A stretch of 64,000 nt of DNA from Burkholderia sp. MS389 (GTDB lineage Bacteria > Pseudomonadota > Gammaproteobacteria > Burkholderiales > Burkholderiaceae): assembly GCF_016899425.1 (NCBI RefSeq), contig NZ_CP045994.1, forward strand, positions 1 to 64,000. The letters run 5' to 3'. The notes under the pieces were generated by a model. That model saw only the letters and a program-made list of their open reading frames with translations. It was not told where the DNA came from and did no database searches. Positions 1-8,721 of the stretch are shown in pieces (position 1 is the first letter of the stretch; the number at the start of each line of letters is the position of its first letter). Position numbers and translations under genes: made by a program.

Positions 1-924
1 CTGCGCGGCCTCGGCGTGAAGGAACTCACCGCGCCCGAGCTCACCGGCGAATGGGAATACAAGCTGTCGCAGATGGAGCGCGGCAATCTCGGCCGCGACG
101 CGTTCATGCAGGAAATCGCCCGCATGACGCAGCAGATCGTCAAGCGCGCGAAGGAATACGATTCCGACACGATTCCCGGCGACTACGCGACCCTTCAGAC
201 GCCGTGCCCGAACTGCGGCGGCCAGGTGAAGGAGAACTACCGCCGCTTCGCGTGCACGAAGTGCGACTTCTCGATTTCGAAGATCCCGGGCAGCCGGCAA
301 TTCGAGATCCCGGAAGTCGAAGAACTGCTGCAGAAGAAGGAAATCGGGCCGCTGTCCGGGTTCCGCAGCAAGATGGGCCGCCCGTTCTCGGCGATCCTCA
401 AGCTGTCCTTCGACGACGAGACGAAGAACTACAAGCTCGAGTTCGATTTCGGCCAGGACCAGGGCGGCGAGGAAGGCGAAGCGCCCGACTTCTCCGCGCA
501 GGAACCGGTCGGCGCGTGCCCGAAGTGCAAGGGCCGCGTGTTCGAGCACGGGATGAGCTACGTGTGCGAGCACTCGGTCGCGAACCCGAAGACCTGCGAC
601 TTCCGCTCCGGCAAGGTGATCCTGCAGCAGGAAATCACGCGCGAGCAGATGGGCAAGCTGCTGGCCGACGGCCGTACGGATCTGCTGCCGGGCTTCAAGT
701 CGTCGCGTACCGGCCGCAACTTCAAGGCGTTCCTCGTGAAGCAGCCGGACGGCAAGATCGGCTTCGAGTTCGAGAAGAAGGAACCGAAGGCGGCCGCCGC
801 GAAGAAGACGGCCAAATCGGCGACGAAGGATGCCGAAACCGTGACCGAAGGCGCCGAAGAGAAACCGGCGCCGGCACGCAAGACCGCCGCCCGCAAGACG
901 ACGGCGCGCAAGACGGGTTCGTGA
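1..924 (+). CDS. topB: DNA topoisomerase III, C-terminal part (5' end outside window)
   Basis: This is the 3' end of a type IA topoisomerase gene that is open from base 1, so its start lies upstream of the window. Type IA enzymes cut and rejoin one DNA strand to decatenate DNA. What is visible is the tail after the catalytic core: a zinc-ribbon-like module (CPNCGG at about residue 63 of this fragment, then CTKCDF), a second Cys-rich module (CPKCKG, then CEHS and TCDF), each followed by a conserved GPLSGFRSK or LLPGFKSS stretch, and a Lys/Ala-rich basic end with KTAARKTTARKTGS. Repeated modules of this kind are typical of betaproteobacterial TopB. The catalytic tyrosine is not in the window. 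Confidence 0.85.
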   Translation: MRGLGVKELTAPELTGEWEYKLSQMERGNLGRDAFMQEIARMTQQIVKRAKEYDSDTIPGDYATLQTPCPNCGGQVKENYRRFACTKCDFSISKIPGSRQFEIPEVEELLQKKEIGPLSGFRSKMGRPFSAILKLSFDDETKNYKLEFDFGQDQGGEEGEAPDFSAQEPVGACPKCKGRVFEHGMSYVCEHSVANPKTCDFRSGKVILQQEITREQMGKLLADGRTDLLPGFKSSRTGRNFKAFLVKQPDGKIGFEFEKKEPKAAAAKKTAKSATKDAETVTEGAEEKPAPARKTAARKTTARKTGS

Positions 925-979
925 CGGCCCGGCCGCCGGGCGCCGCATCGAGCGTGCCCGGCGCCGGCACGCAGCCATG

Positions 980-1011
980 AAAAAACGCGGATCGATCGAT
1001 CCGCGTTTTTT
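980..1011. terminator. Bidirectional intrinsic terminator between topB and a LysR gene
   Basis: A perfect 20-bp palindrome (986-1005, arms CGCGGATC/GATCCGCG) is flanked by six A on the left and six T on the right, so it can terminate topB on the plus strand and the converging LysR gene on the minus strand. Confidence 0.85.
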
Positions 1012-1048
1012 ATTTGCGCCGGCCGTAACGCTACCGGGCGCCGCCCCG

Positions 1049-2095
1049 TTACAGCGGCGACGGCATCGCCACGCGCGTGCGCGGCGAGCGCGCCACACGC
1101 GGCTGCAGGTTCGGACCGGTCGATTCGGGGGGCGGCTCGGCACGCATCTCGACACCGATCGGCGGCGCGCTCTGCGCGGCCCATTGTTCGCCCATCGTCG
1201 CGTCGGTCGAGTGGCTGAAATGCTCGACGAGGTGATCGATGAACGTCCGCACCTTCGCCGGCAGATGGCGCCGGCTCGGGTACGCGATGTTGATCTCGAC
1301 CTGCGGCAGGCGGAAATCCGGCAGCAGCCGCACGAGCGCGCCGCGCGCGATGTCGCTGCCGATCAGGTAGCTCGGCAGGATCGCGACGCCCATCCCGAGC
1401 AACGCGAACTGGCGCAGCATCGCGGTGTTGTTCGCGACGATCACGTTGGTCGGGCGCACGCGCACTTCGCCGTCCGGCCCCGTGAACACGCGCTCGTCGC
1501 CCCAGTATTCGGTCGGCAGGCTCAGGGCCGGGTGCTCGGCGAGCTGCTCCGGATGAATCGGCACGCCGTGCTTCTCCAGATAGCTGGGCGTCGCGCACAC
1601 GGTCATGCAGCCGGTGGTCAGACGCCGGGTGACGATGCTCGCGCTACGCATCTGGCGCGTGACGACGATGCCGACGTCGAAGCCTTCCTCGACCAGATCG
1701 ACCTGTCGGTCGACCAGCGTGAGATCCGGCACCACTTTCGGGAAATTCTCCGTGTACGACTGCAGCACGGGCGCGAGGTTGTGCAGGCCGAACACGACCG
1801 GCGCGACGATGCGCAGCGTGCCGACCGGCTCGTGATTGCGTGCGACGACCATCTGCTCGACGTCCTCGAGCTCGTCGAGGATCTGGCGGGCACGCTCCAG
1901 ATAAACCTGACCCGACTCCGTCAGGGAGAGGCTGCGCGTGGTGCGGTTAAGCAAACGCGTGCCGAGCCGGCCTTCCAGATCGGCGACGTGGCGCGTCGCG
2001 ACCGCGTTGGAGATATCCATTGCGCTCGCGGCCCGCGCGAAACTGCCGAGATCTGCAACCTTGACGAACACGCGCATCGACTGCAAATGATCCAT
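1049..2095 (-). CDS. LysR-family transcriptional regulator
   Basis: This is a LysR-type regulator: an N-terminal winged HTH (MDHLQSMRVFVKVADLGSF at the start, ATRHVADLEGRLGTRLLNR as the recognition region) followed by the periplasmic-binding-protein-like effector domain. At 348 residues it is longer than the usual 300 because of a Pro/Arg-rich tail (EPPPESTGPNLQPR onward) of no known function. It is divergent from the D-2-hydroxyacid dehydrogenase gene at 2523, its likely but unproven target. The ATG at 2095 is chosen because family members begin MD(x)LxxMxxFV. The effector is unknown. Confidence 0.88.
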   Translation of the reverse strand: MDHLQSMRVFVKVADLGSFARAASAMDISNAVATRHVADLEGRLGTRLLNRTTRSLSLTESGQVYLERARQILDELEDVEQMVVARNHEPVGTLRIVAPVVFGLHNLAPVLQSYTENFPKVVPDLTLVDRQVDLVEEGFDVGIVVTRQMRSASIVTRRLTTGCMTVCATPSYLEKHGVPIHPEQLAEHPALSLPTEYWGDERVFTGPDGEVRVRPTNVIVANNTAMLRQFALLGMGVAILPSYLIGSDIARGALVRLLPDFRLPQVEINIAYPSRRHLPAKVRTFIDHLVEHFSHSTDATMGEQWAAQSAPPIGVEMRAEPPPESTGPNLQPRVARSPRTRVAMPSPL

Positions 2096-2522
2096 AAACG
2101 ACTCCTGCCGCTGTTACAACTTCAAAAAGATGAAGCAAATGCGTAATTCTCCTACGACAGCGGAAATGATGCAGAGTTGCTCAACAAGGCGCCGGTTGAC
2201 GATAAAAATAGTCAAAAATCCTCGCCTTCTGCGGATACTTGATCCAATTATTCTGCTTGAAGCAACAATTGGGTGAACCTCGGCGAGTAAACGGCCGAAT
2301 CAGAAAGGACGTGTTTGATGCGACACAACAGCGCACCCGTTTGCACGGGCCGGGAGCGGCGCCGGGGGGCGGCAGGGCCGATTGCGGCGGAGCGTAACAA
2401 CCTGTTAAAAAGACACCACCAAGGCGGCCGACGTTGCATCATGTCGGCCCCGGCCGGGCGAGACGGCCGCGCAAGCTGCGCCGCCGCCCTTGCCGCTTTC
2501 AACGCGCGACACCCCGTTCACC
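2096..2522. promoter_or_regulatory. Divergent intergenic region with a LysR-site-like dyad
   Basis: This 427-bp gap separates a LysR regulator from a divergent dehydrogenase gene and must hold both promoters. An AT-rich stretch at 2196-2215 carries the dyad TTGAC-N10-GTCAA, a spacing compatible with LysR-type binding. I see no credible coding sequence here. Confidence 0.4.
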
Positions 2523-3536
2523 ATGAAAATTGCCATCCTCGACGACTACCAGGACGCCGTCCGCAAGCTGAACTGCTTCGAGATGCTCGCCGGCCACGAC
2601 GTAAAGGTCTTCAACAATACGGTGCGCGGCCTCGGACAGCTCGCCAGCCGTCTGGCCGAAGTCGAGGCGCTCGTGCTGATTCGTGAACGGACCCCGATTA
2701 CGTCCCAGCTACTGGCCAAGCTGCCGAACCTGCGCATGATCAGCCAGACCGGCCGCGTGTCGAGCCACATCGATCTCGACGCGTGTACCGATCGCGGCGT
2801 CGCGGTGCTCGAAGGCACCGGTTCGCCGGTCGCGCCGGCCGAGTTGACGTGGGCGCTCGTGATGGCCGCCCAGCGCCGCATCCCGCAATACGTCGCGAAC
2901 CTGAAGCAGGGCGCCTGGCAGCAGTCGGGCCTGAAGACGTCGGCGATGCCGCCGAACTTCGGCCTCGGCCAGGTGCTGCGCGGCCAGACGCTCGGCATCT
3001 GGGGCTACGGCAAAATCGGCCGGCTCGTCGCCGGCTACGGCAAGGCGTTCGGGATGAACGTGCTGATCTGGGGCCGCGAGCATTCGCTCGAAGCCGCGCG
3101 CGCCGACGGCTACACGGCCGCCGACAGCCGCGAGGCGCTGTTCGAACAGAGCGACGTGCTGTCGCTGCACCTGCGCCTGCACGACGACACGCGCGGGATC
3201 GTGAAGCAGGAAGACCTGATGCGGATGAAGCCGACGTCGCTGCTCGTCAACACGAGCCGCGCCGAGCTGCTCGAGGAAAACGCGCTCGTCAACGCGCTGT
3301 CGCACAACCGTCCGGGGATGGTCGCGATCGACGTGTTCGAAAGCGAGCCGATCCTGCAGGGCTACAGCCTGCTGCGGATGGAAAACGTGATCTGCACGCC
3401 GCACATCGGCTACGTCGAACGCGAAAGCTACGAGCTGTATTTCAGTGCCGCATTCCGCAACATTCTCGCGTTCGACGACGGCGACATGTCGAGCGTCGCC
3501 AACCCGGAAGCGCTGACGCCGATCCGCAAGCGCTGA
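2523..3536 (+). CDS. D-2-hydroxyacid dehydrogenase family protein
   Basis: This 337-residue protein belongs to the NAD(P)-dependent D-isomer 2-hydroxyacid dehydrogenases, which interconvert 2-oxo acids and D-2-hydroxy acids. The dinucleotide-binding loop is GIWGYGKIGRLVAGYG (about residues 159-174). The family's catalytic Arg follows in VNTSRAELL, the Glu lies in FESEPIL, and the His is in TPHIGYVERESY. The ATG at 2523 is preferred over upstream in-frame codons because MKIAILDDYQDAV is the typical beginning of this subfamily. The substrate cannot be read from the sequence. It is divergent from a LysR gene that may control it. Confidence 0.88.
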   Translation: MKIAILDDYQDAVRKLNCFEMLAGHDVKVFNNTVRGLGQLASRLAEVEALVLIRERTPITSQLLAKLPNLRMISQTGRVSSHIDLDACTDRGVAVLEGTGSPVAPAELTWALVMAAQRRIPQYVANLKQGAWQQSGLKTSAMPPNFGLGQVLRGQTLGIWGYGKIGRLVAGYGKAFGMNVLIWGREHSLEAARADGYTAADSREALFEQSDVLSLHLRLHDDTRGIVKQEDLMRMKPTSLLVNTSRAELLEENALVNALSHNRPGMVAIDVFESEPILQGYSLLRMENVICTPHIGYVERESYELYFSAAFRNILAFDDGDMSSVANPEALTPIRKR

Positions 3537-3542
3537 TCGCAC

Positions 3543-3570
3543 GGGCTGCGCGCGTCGCGCGGCCCCTTTT
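3543..3570 (+). terminator. Intrinsic terminator after the dehydrogenase gene
   Basis: A 9-bp GC-rich stem with one wobble pair (GGGCTGCGC / GCGCGGCCC, 5-nt loop) is followed by CTTTT immediately after the dehydrogenase stop codon. Confidence 0.5.
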
Positions 3571-3597
3571 GCCCTTTACTCCCTTCCCGATCGTTCG

Positions 3598-4464
3598 TCA
3601 GGCGGCCACGCGGCCGCCCGTCATCGCGCCGACGCGCGTGAGAAAGTGCTCGCCGTCGCGCCGCCCGAGATCGTACGCATGCCGCATCTGCGACGGGCTC
3701 GTGTAATCCCAGCTCGAAATCGGCACCTTGCTCGACGGCTGCACATACAGCCGCCGCTGGTCGCCATGCGCGATCGTGAACATCTGCGGACGTGGATACA
3801 GCCGCGTGACGAGCACCAGCACGTCGCCCGGCGACGGGTCGAGCGCATCGACCGGCACGTTGTCGACCATCCCGCCGTCGAGCACCGGCCGGCCGCCGCG
3901 CCGCAGTACCGGCGTGAACGGCGGCGTGCAGGACGACTGCAGGATCAGGTCGGCGAGTTCGTCGACGTGCATGCAGGCCTGCGCGCGCACGAATTCGGGC
4001 CGAAAGCCGAGCGTGCGCCCGAGCGTCGGGTGCAGCGTCTTGCGCACGTACTTTTCGATGTTGTATGCGACGAGGCCGGCGGCCACCGCGCTGCGCGCGC
4101 CGAGCCAGCGCGGCACGTGCGACACGCCGATGCGGATCTCCGGCGCAGCGGCGAGCTTCGCGAACGGCTCGCCGTAGATGTCGAGCAGCGCCTGACGGTA
4201 GATCCGGTAATGCGGAAACACGGGCTCGCGCCCGAACAGGTTGCCCCAGTACGCATTCTTCCGGTTGTGGCGCAGCGCCTCTTCGTAATAGCGCATCACC
4301 CACGCGGCGTCGCGCGTATACAGCATGCATGCGGTCGCCGCGCCGGCCGAGATGCCGGTGATCACGCGCGGGCGCAGGCCGAGGGCCGGCTGCGCGACGT
4401 CCCAGAAGCCGGCTTGCCACCAGCAACGATTGCCGCCGCCCGCGAAGACGATCTGGTCGAACAT
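3598..4464 (-). CDS. Patatin-like phospholipase family protein
   Basis: This is a 288-residue patatin-family acyl hydrolase using a Ser-Asp dyad. All three blocks are visible: the Gly-rich oxyanion loop FAGGGNRCWWQAG near the start, the nucleophile elbow GISAGAA (GxSxG) around residue 38-44, and the Asp motif DGGMVDN near residue 196-202. There is no signal peptide, so a cytoplasmic lipase is likely, although patatins can also be secreted effectors. It lies 8 bp downstream of a PaaI-type thioesterase gene on the same strand, so the two are probably co-transcribed. Confidence 0.87.
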   Translation of the reverse strand: MFDQIVFAGGGNRCWWQAGFWDVAQPALGLRPRVITGISAGAATACMLYTRDAAWVMRYYEEALRHNRKNAYWGNLFGREPVFPHYRIYRQALLDIYGEPFAKLAAAPEIRIGVSHVPRWLGARSAVAAGLVAYNIEKYVRKTLHPTLGRTLGFRPEFVRAQACMHVDELADLILQSSCTPPFTPVLRRGGRPVLDGGMVDNVPVDALDPSPGDVLVLVTRLYPRPQMFTIAHGDQRRLYVQPSSKVPISSWDYTSPSQMRHAYDLGRRDGEHFLTRVGAMTGGRVAA

Positions 4465-4472
4465 CGCGCCGC

Positions 4473-4877
4473 TCAGCTGATGAGCGCGTAGGTCGACGTC
4501 GCGTGAACGGCCATCGTGCCGTCCTCGTCGAACAGTTCGACTTCGCCGAACACGAGGTTGCGGCCCATCCGCAGCACGCGCGCGGTGACGAGCACGTCGC
4601 CCTTGCGCACCGGACGCATGAAATTCGTGTTCAGTGACACCGTCGTCATCGGCCGGAATTCGCCCAGCGCGGCCGAGATCGCGACCACCATCGCGGTGTC
4701 GGCGGCCGCCGTGAACACCTGGCCGCAGATCACGCCGCCCGAATGACGGAACTCGCCGGAAAACGGCAGGCGCAGCGTGACGCTATCGTCGCCGATCGAC
4801 ACGGGGACCAGACCCAGCGAGCGGACCCACGGGGCCAGCAGGCGATCCAGCAATTCGCGGACTGCGTTTTCGTCCAT
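4473..4877 (-). CDS. PaaI-family hotdog-fold thioesterase
   Basis: A 134-residue single-domain hotdog protein. The catalytic-helix region HSGGVICGQVFTAAADTAM and the following beta-sheet segment TTVSLNTNFMRPVRKGD are typical of PaaI-like acyl-CoA thioesterases, which hydrolyse aromatic or short acyl-CoA esters. The ATG at 4877 (MDENAVRELLDRLL) is chosen over a longer reading because the extra 24 residues fall outside the family and read through upstream non-coding DNA. It is probably the first gene of a two-gene unit with the patatin. The substrate is unknown. Confidence 0.85.
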   Translation of the reverse strand: MDENAVRELLDRLLAPWVRSLGLVPVSIGDDSVTLRLPFSGEFRHSGGVICGQVFTAAADTAMVVAISAALGEFRPMTTVSLNTNFMRPVRKGDVLVTARVLRMGRNLVFGEVELFDEDGTMAVHATSTYALIS

Positions 4878-5025
4878 CTTCGAATGTCCAGAAAACGTTG
4901 CGCGACCGCCGCGCAACGCGTGTGGCGTCATCATACCGGGAGCGCGCAAACTGCGACCGCTCGTTACCGCGCCGACAGCCGCCGTTGTCTTGACGAAATA
5001 TTTTCAGGAAATCTGCAGAAAGGGC

Positions 5026-5054
5026 TTGCCATGCCCTGAAAACCCCGGCATAAT
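5026..5054 (+). promoter_or_regulatory. Sigma-70 promoter of tRNA-Lys
   Basis: The -35 TTGCCA (5026-5031) and -10 CATAAT (5049-5054) are separated by 17 bp, 13 bp before the first base of the tRNA. Confidence 0.7.
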
Positions 5055-5067
5055 CTTTCTTCTGTTG

Positions 5068-5143
5068 GGGGCGTTAGCTCAGTTGGTAGAGCAGCGGACT
5101 CTTAATCCGTAGGTCGAGTGTTCGAGTCACTCACGCCCCACCA
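5068..5143 (+). tRNA. tRNA-Lys(CTT)
   Basis: A complete 76-nt cloverleaf. Acceptor arm GGGGCGT pairs with ACGCCCC; the D-arm is GCTCAGTTGGTAGAGC; the anticodon loop CTCTTAA places anticodon CTT at 5101-5103 (lysine, AAG codons); the T-arm contains TTCGAGT; the discriminator A and CCA end are encoded. It stands alone with its own promoter and terminator and shows no integrated element at its 3' end. Confidence 0.97.
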
Positions 5144-5151
5144 GGAATTCC

Positions 5152-5185
5152 AAAGGCCGGTCAGCGAAAGCTGACCGGCCTTTTT
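5152..5185 (+). terminator. Intrinsic terminator of tRNA-Lys
   Basis: A long perfect stem (AAAGGCCGGTCAGC / GCTGACCGGCCTTT around a GAAA loop) followed by T residues, 9 bp after the tRNA. Confidence 0.9.
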
Positions 5186-5475
5186 CCGTTTTGGCGCGCC
5201 GCACTCGCGGCGTGCGCCCTTCGCGGCGGTACGCGACCGCACGCCCGTCGCGCATCGTTTCCGCTAGAATCGTCCGACAAATATCACACGACCGGCGCCA
5301 GGCATCGTCGTTGGCCCGCCGGCACTGAGAGAGCATGGGACGTCAGACATGGAAGCATGTGAACGACGCGCGACCATTCAGAGGGCATGGTTGCGCCAAT
5401 ATCGGCCTGTCCGTCGCGATGGGCCGCTCACCCGGGCACACCCGAATCCGCGCGACGCACGAACCGGATCGCGTC

Positions 5476-6384
5476 ATGCCGGGTAAGAACGCGCTGGTCG
5501 CGCTGATGATCGGGGTCGTCCTGTCCGTGCTGGCCGGCGCACTGGCCATCACCGCCAGCCGGGAACCCGGGCACCTGGTCCGCGCGCCGGGCACGGTCGT
5601 GCGCATCGTCCAGGACAGCGATGCGATGCGCGCGTACCGCCCGATCGTCGCGTACCTCGCGAACGACGGCCAGCGCCGCGAAGTCGCCGGCAATACCGCG
5701 TCGACGGTCCCCGCCTACGACATCGGCGAAAACGTCGACGTCCTGCTCGACCCCGACCACCCCGAGCGCCTCGCGCTGATCGACGATTTCACGCAACGCT
5801 GGTTTCCGGTGGCCGTGCCGGCGCTGCTCGCCGTCGCGGCGTTCGCGATCGGCGGCCTGCTGATTGCCGGCGAGCGTCGCCGCCGCCAATCGGACCCGGC
5901 GCCGCCCCGCGCCGCACGCAAGCCGACGCAGCGCCGCTGGGATGTCGCGATCGTGCTGATTCCGATCGCGATCGGCACAGGCTTCCTCGCCGGCGCCGGC
6001 GCGGCCGGCCTGCATCAGTGGCAGATCGTCCACCACTATGCGCGTTCGACCGGCCATGTGGTCGAGATCGCGAAAAACGGGCGGTCGTCGCGGTCGCGCA
6101 TGGCGCCGTACGCGGCCGTCGTCGCGTTCACCACCGACAGCGGTCGGCTGATCACGTTCGCCCAGGGCTCGGCGTCGTCGCACCCGGGCCTGCACGAAGG
6201 CGACGCGGTCAACGTACTGTACGACCCCGTCACCCCCGAGCGCGCGCTCGTCGATCGCTTCTGGGATCGCTGGGGCCTCACCGCCATCCTGTTCGCGATC
6301 GGTGCGCCGTTCCTTGCAGCGGGGCTGTTCATCGCCGCGACGTTATGGCCCGACCACCACCGTTCACACGAAGCCGCTCCATGA
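5476..6384 (+). CDS. DUF3592 domain-containing membrane protein
   Basis: A 302-residue integral membrane protein with two copies of the DUF3592 pattern: a first unit with an N-terminal membrane segment (ALVALMIGVVLSVLAGALAI), a soluble beta-rich part ending VDVLLDPDHPERLALIDDF and a membrane segment, then a second unit with VVAFTTDSGRLITF, VNVLYDPVTPERALVDRFWDRWG and a final membrane segment. The ATG at 5476 puts the hydrophobic segment near the N-terminus; an in-frame ATG at 5335 would add 47 Arg-rich, non-conserved residues. Function of the family is unknown. Confidence 0.75.
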   Translation: MPGKNALVALMIGVVLSVLAGALAITASREPGHLVRAPGTVVRIVQDSDAMRAYRPIVAYLANDGQRREVAGNTASTVPAYDIGENVDVLLDPDHPERLALIDDFTQRWFPVAVPALLAVAAFAIGGLLIAGERRRRQSDPAPPRAARKPTQRRWDVAIVLIPIAIGTGFLAGAGAAGLHQWQIVHHYARSTGHVVEIAKNGRSSRSRMAPYAAVVAFTTDSGRLITFAQGSASSHPGLHEGDAVNVLYDPVTPERALVDRFWDRWGLTAILFAIGAPFLAAGLFIAATLWPDHHRSHEAAP

Positions 6385-6420
6385 CGCACGCGCGGCGCGG
6401 CAACCGTCGCGACGCGCGCG

Positions 6421-7035
6421 TCACCGCTCCCTGAACGCCTCCACCTTCGCGCGATTCCCGCACGTGCGCATGTCGCACCAGCGCCGGCCGACGCCGCGGC
6501 CGCGATCGACGAAGAACCACGTACACCGGCCGCACTGCCGCACGCGCGCGAAATCGTCGCTGCGCATCAGATGCTCGAAACCGAGCGCGACCGCATCGAT
6601 CCAGCGCGACGCGGTACGCGCGTCGAGCCGCCACGCGAAACGGCCGCCGACCGCGTCGAACGCACTGCGCCCGATCGCCTCGCGGATCGTCACCGCGAGC
6701 CGGTCCGCCGCACGCGCGCCCGTGCTGCCGCCGCCTTCGGTCGTCAGATGCGCGATCGCGACGTACGCGTCGTCGCGAAAGCGGTGCAGCGCCGCCAGCT
6801 CGTCGGGGCCGTCCTGCCGAGGATGACGCAGCAGCCGCGCCAGATCGTCCGGCGCCAGCAACCCCGCCTTCGCTGCCCACGCGCGCACGGCCGGCCAGTC
6901 GACGAGCTTCTCCTCGTCGCGCGTCTTGCCCGTGTCGGCCACCGTGTTCAGGAAGTCGAGCGCCGGATGGCCGCCGACGAAATCGGCCGCGCGCCATTCG
7001 TGCTCATGTCGCGCCGGGTCGGATCGAGTAACCAT
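6421..7035 (-). CDS. CGNR zinc-finger (ABATE domain) protein, putative regulator
   Basis: A 204-residue protein with the N-terminal ABATE-type region (GGHPALDFLNTVADTG near residue 21) and a C-terminal CGNR zinc finger: QCGRCTWFFVDRGRG, then RRWCDMRTCGNRAKVEAF with the diagnostic Cys-Gly-Asn-Arg. The family is thought to contain transcriptional regulators; direct evidence is limited. It is divergent from the alpha/beta hydrolase at 7117 across 81 bp, a layout that suggests it regulates that gene (inference). Confidence 0.85.
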   Translation of the reverse strand: MVTRSDPARHEHEWRAADFVGGHPALDFLNTVADTGKTRDEEKLVDWPAVRAWAAKAGLLAPDDLARLLRHPRQDGPDELAALHRFRDDAYVAIAHLTTEGGGSTGARAADRLAVTIREAIGRSAFDAVGGRFAWRLDARTASRWIDAVALGFEHLMRSDDFARVRQCGRCTWFFVDRGRGVGRRWCDMRTCGNRAKVEAFRER

Positions 7036-7116
7036 TTATTTTCACCTATCGGTTTCATATCCGGAGAATCCGGCGTAACCTTTTAACAACCGAAACAGGT
7101 TATCACGGAGAAGCCG

Positions 7117-7932
7117 ATGCTCGAACTCCCGAACCGCTTCAATTTCGAAGGCCACCGGATTGCATGGGGCACGCTCGGCGAAGGCCCGCCGCTCGTCCTC
7201 GTGCACGGCACGCCGTTTTCGTCGCAGGTATGGCGCCGGATCGCGCCGTGGCTCGCGCGGCGCCATCGCGTGTATTTCTACGACCTGCTCGGTTACGGCC
7301 GGTCCGACATGCCGGACGCGGACGTATCGCTGGGCCGCCAGAACGCGCTGTTCGGCGCGCTGCTGAATGAGTGGAAACTGTCGCGGCCGCGCGTGCTCGC
7401 GCACGACTACGGCGGCGCTACCGTGCTGCGCGCGCACTTTCTCGACGGCATCGCCTATGCGGACCTCACGCTCGTGAATCCGGTCGCGATCGCGCCGCAA
7501 GGGTCGCCGTTCGTGCGCCACGTCGCGCAGCACGGAGCCGCGTTCACCGGCTTGCCCGCGTACGCGCATCACGCGCTCCTGTCGGCCTATATCGGCCAGG
7601 CGATCGCGCGGCCGTTGCGCGACGACGTGCTGTCGATCTACCGCGAGCCATGGTTCACGCCGGCCGGCCAGGCCGCGTTCTATCGCCAGATCGCGCAGAT
7701 GCGCCAGCGCTACATCGAGGAAGCGGAGGCCCGCTACGCGCCGCCGGACTTTCCGGTGCGGATCGTGTGGGGCGAGGACGACATGTGGATCCCGCTCGAG
7801 CAAGGGCAGGCGCTGGCCGATCGCATCGCGAACGGCAAGCTGATCCGGGTTCCACACGCGGGCCATCTGGTGCAGGAGGATGCGCCGGAGGCGATCGTCG
7901 CCGCCGTGCTCGACGGGTACGCGCCGGGCTGA
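7117..7932 (+). CDS. Alpha/beta hydrolase with an Asp nucleophile
   Basis: A 271-residue alpha/beta-hydrolase. The oxyanion segment is LVHGTPF (about residue 30), the nucleophile elbow is AHDYGGA (about residue 95), with Asp rather than Ser at the nucleophile position, the acid lies in VWGEDDMWIP and the His in HAGHLVQEDAP. An Asp nucleophile is the hallmark of haloalkane dehalogenase and epoxide hydrolase relatives, so it may act on a halogenated or epoxide-type compound rather than an ester; the substrate is not determinable. It has a plausible GGAG-containing ribosome site and is divergent from a CGNR regulator. Confidence 0.85.
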   Translation: MLELPNRFNFEGHRIAWGTLGEGPPLVLVHGTPFSSQVWRRIAPWLARRHRVYFYDLLGYGRSDMPDADVSLGRQNALFGALLNEWKLSRPRVLAHDYGGATVLRAHFLDGIAYADLTLVNPVAIAPQGSPFVRHVAQHGAAFTGLPAYAHHALLSAYIGQAIARPLRDDVLSIYREPWFTPAGQAAFYRQIAQMRQRYIEEAEARYAPPDFPVRIVWGEDDMWIPLEQGQALADRIANGKLIRVPHAGHLVQEDAPEAIVAAVLDGYAPG

Positions 7933-7962
7933 GCATCACGGCATCGCGTACCGCGTGTCGCG

Positions 7963-8721
7963 TCAGAACACCGGCGCGCGTTGCGCGAGCGTCGCGACGA
8001 ATTTCGCGGTGCGCGGATCGCGCGGCCGGCCGAACACGTCGCGCGATGGCCCGGCTTCGACGATGCGGCCGTCGGCGAGGAACACCGCATCGTGCGCGAT
8101 CGACGCGGCCAGACGCAGGTCGTGCGTGGCCATCAGCATCGTCGTGCCTTCGCGCGCGAGCTGGCGCAGCACCTCGACCACTTCGACCGACAGCTCCGGA
8201 TCGAGCGCCGACGTCGGCTCGTCGCACAACAGCACCTGCGGAGACGGCGCGAGCGCCCGCGCGATCGCCACGCGCTGCTGTTGTCCGCCCGACAGCGTGG
8301 CCGGCCATGCGTCGGCCTTGTCCGCGATGCCGACCTTGTCGAGCAGCGTGAGCGCCCGCTGGCGCGCCTGTTCGCGTGGCCAGCGCTGCACGGTCACGAG
8401 CCCCTCCATCACGTTCTGCACGACGCTCAGGTGCGGAAACAACTGGAAGTTCTGGAACACCATGCCGGTCTGCTTGCGCACCGCGAACACCGCGTCGCGC
8501 GACGGCCGGTGCGCCGGCACGAAGTCGATGCGCGCATCGCCGACGACCAGCGCGCCGGCCTCCGGCACTTCGAGCAGATTTACGCAGCGCAGCAGCGTGC
8601 TCTTGCCGCTGCCGGACGGGCCGATCAATGCGGTCACGCTGCCCGGCTGCAACGCGAGGTCGATGCCGCTCAGCACGCGATGCGCGCCGAACGACTTGTC
8701 GATGCGTTCAAGGCGGATCAT
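7963..8721 (-). CDS. Amino acid (cystine-type) ABC transporter, ATP-binding protein
   Basis: This 252-residue ATPase powers a polar amino acid importer. Walker A is GPSGSGKST (about residue 33-41), the Q-loop region is VFQNFQLFPH, the signature is LSGGQQQR, Walker B is VLLCDEPTSALD and the switch His is in MATHDL. The start is MIRLERIDKSFG at 8721, overlapping the permease stop by 4 bp (ATGA), which indicates translational coupling. It is the last gene of the unit binding protein-permease-ATPase. Confidence 0.92.
   Translation of the reverse strand: MIRLERIDKSFGAHRVLSGIDLALQPGSVTALIGPSGSGKSTLLRCVNLLEVPEAGALVVGDARIDFVPAHRPSRDAVFAVRKQTGMVFQNFQLFPHLSVVQNVMEGLVTVQRWPREQARQRALTLLDKVGIADKADAWPATLSGGQQQRVAIARALAPSPQVLLCDEPTSALDPELSVEVVEVLRQLAREGTTMLMATHDLRLAASIAHDAVFLADGRIVEAGPSRDVFGRPRDPRTAKFVATLAQRAPVF

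Noticed and set aside
2315..2686. Plus-strand frame overlapping the dehydrogenase start
   Set aside because: Arg-rich, no ribosome site, and overlaps the clear dehydrogenase gene in another frame.
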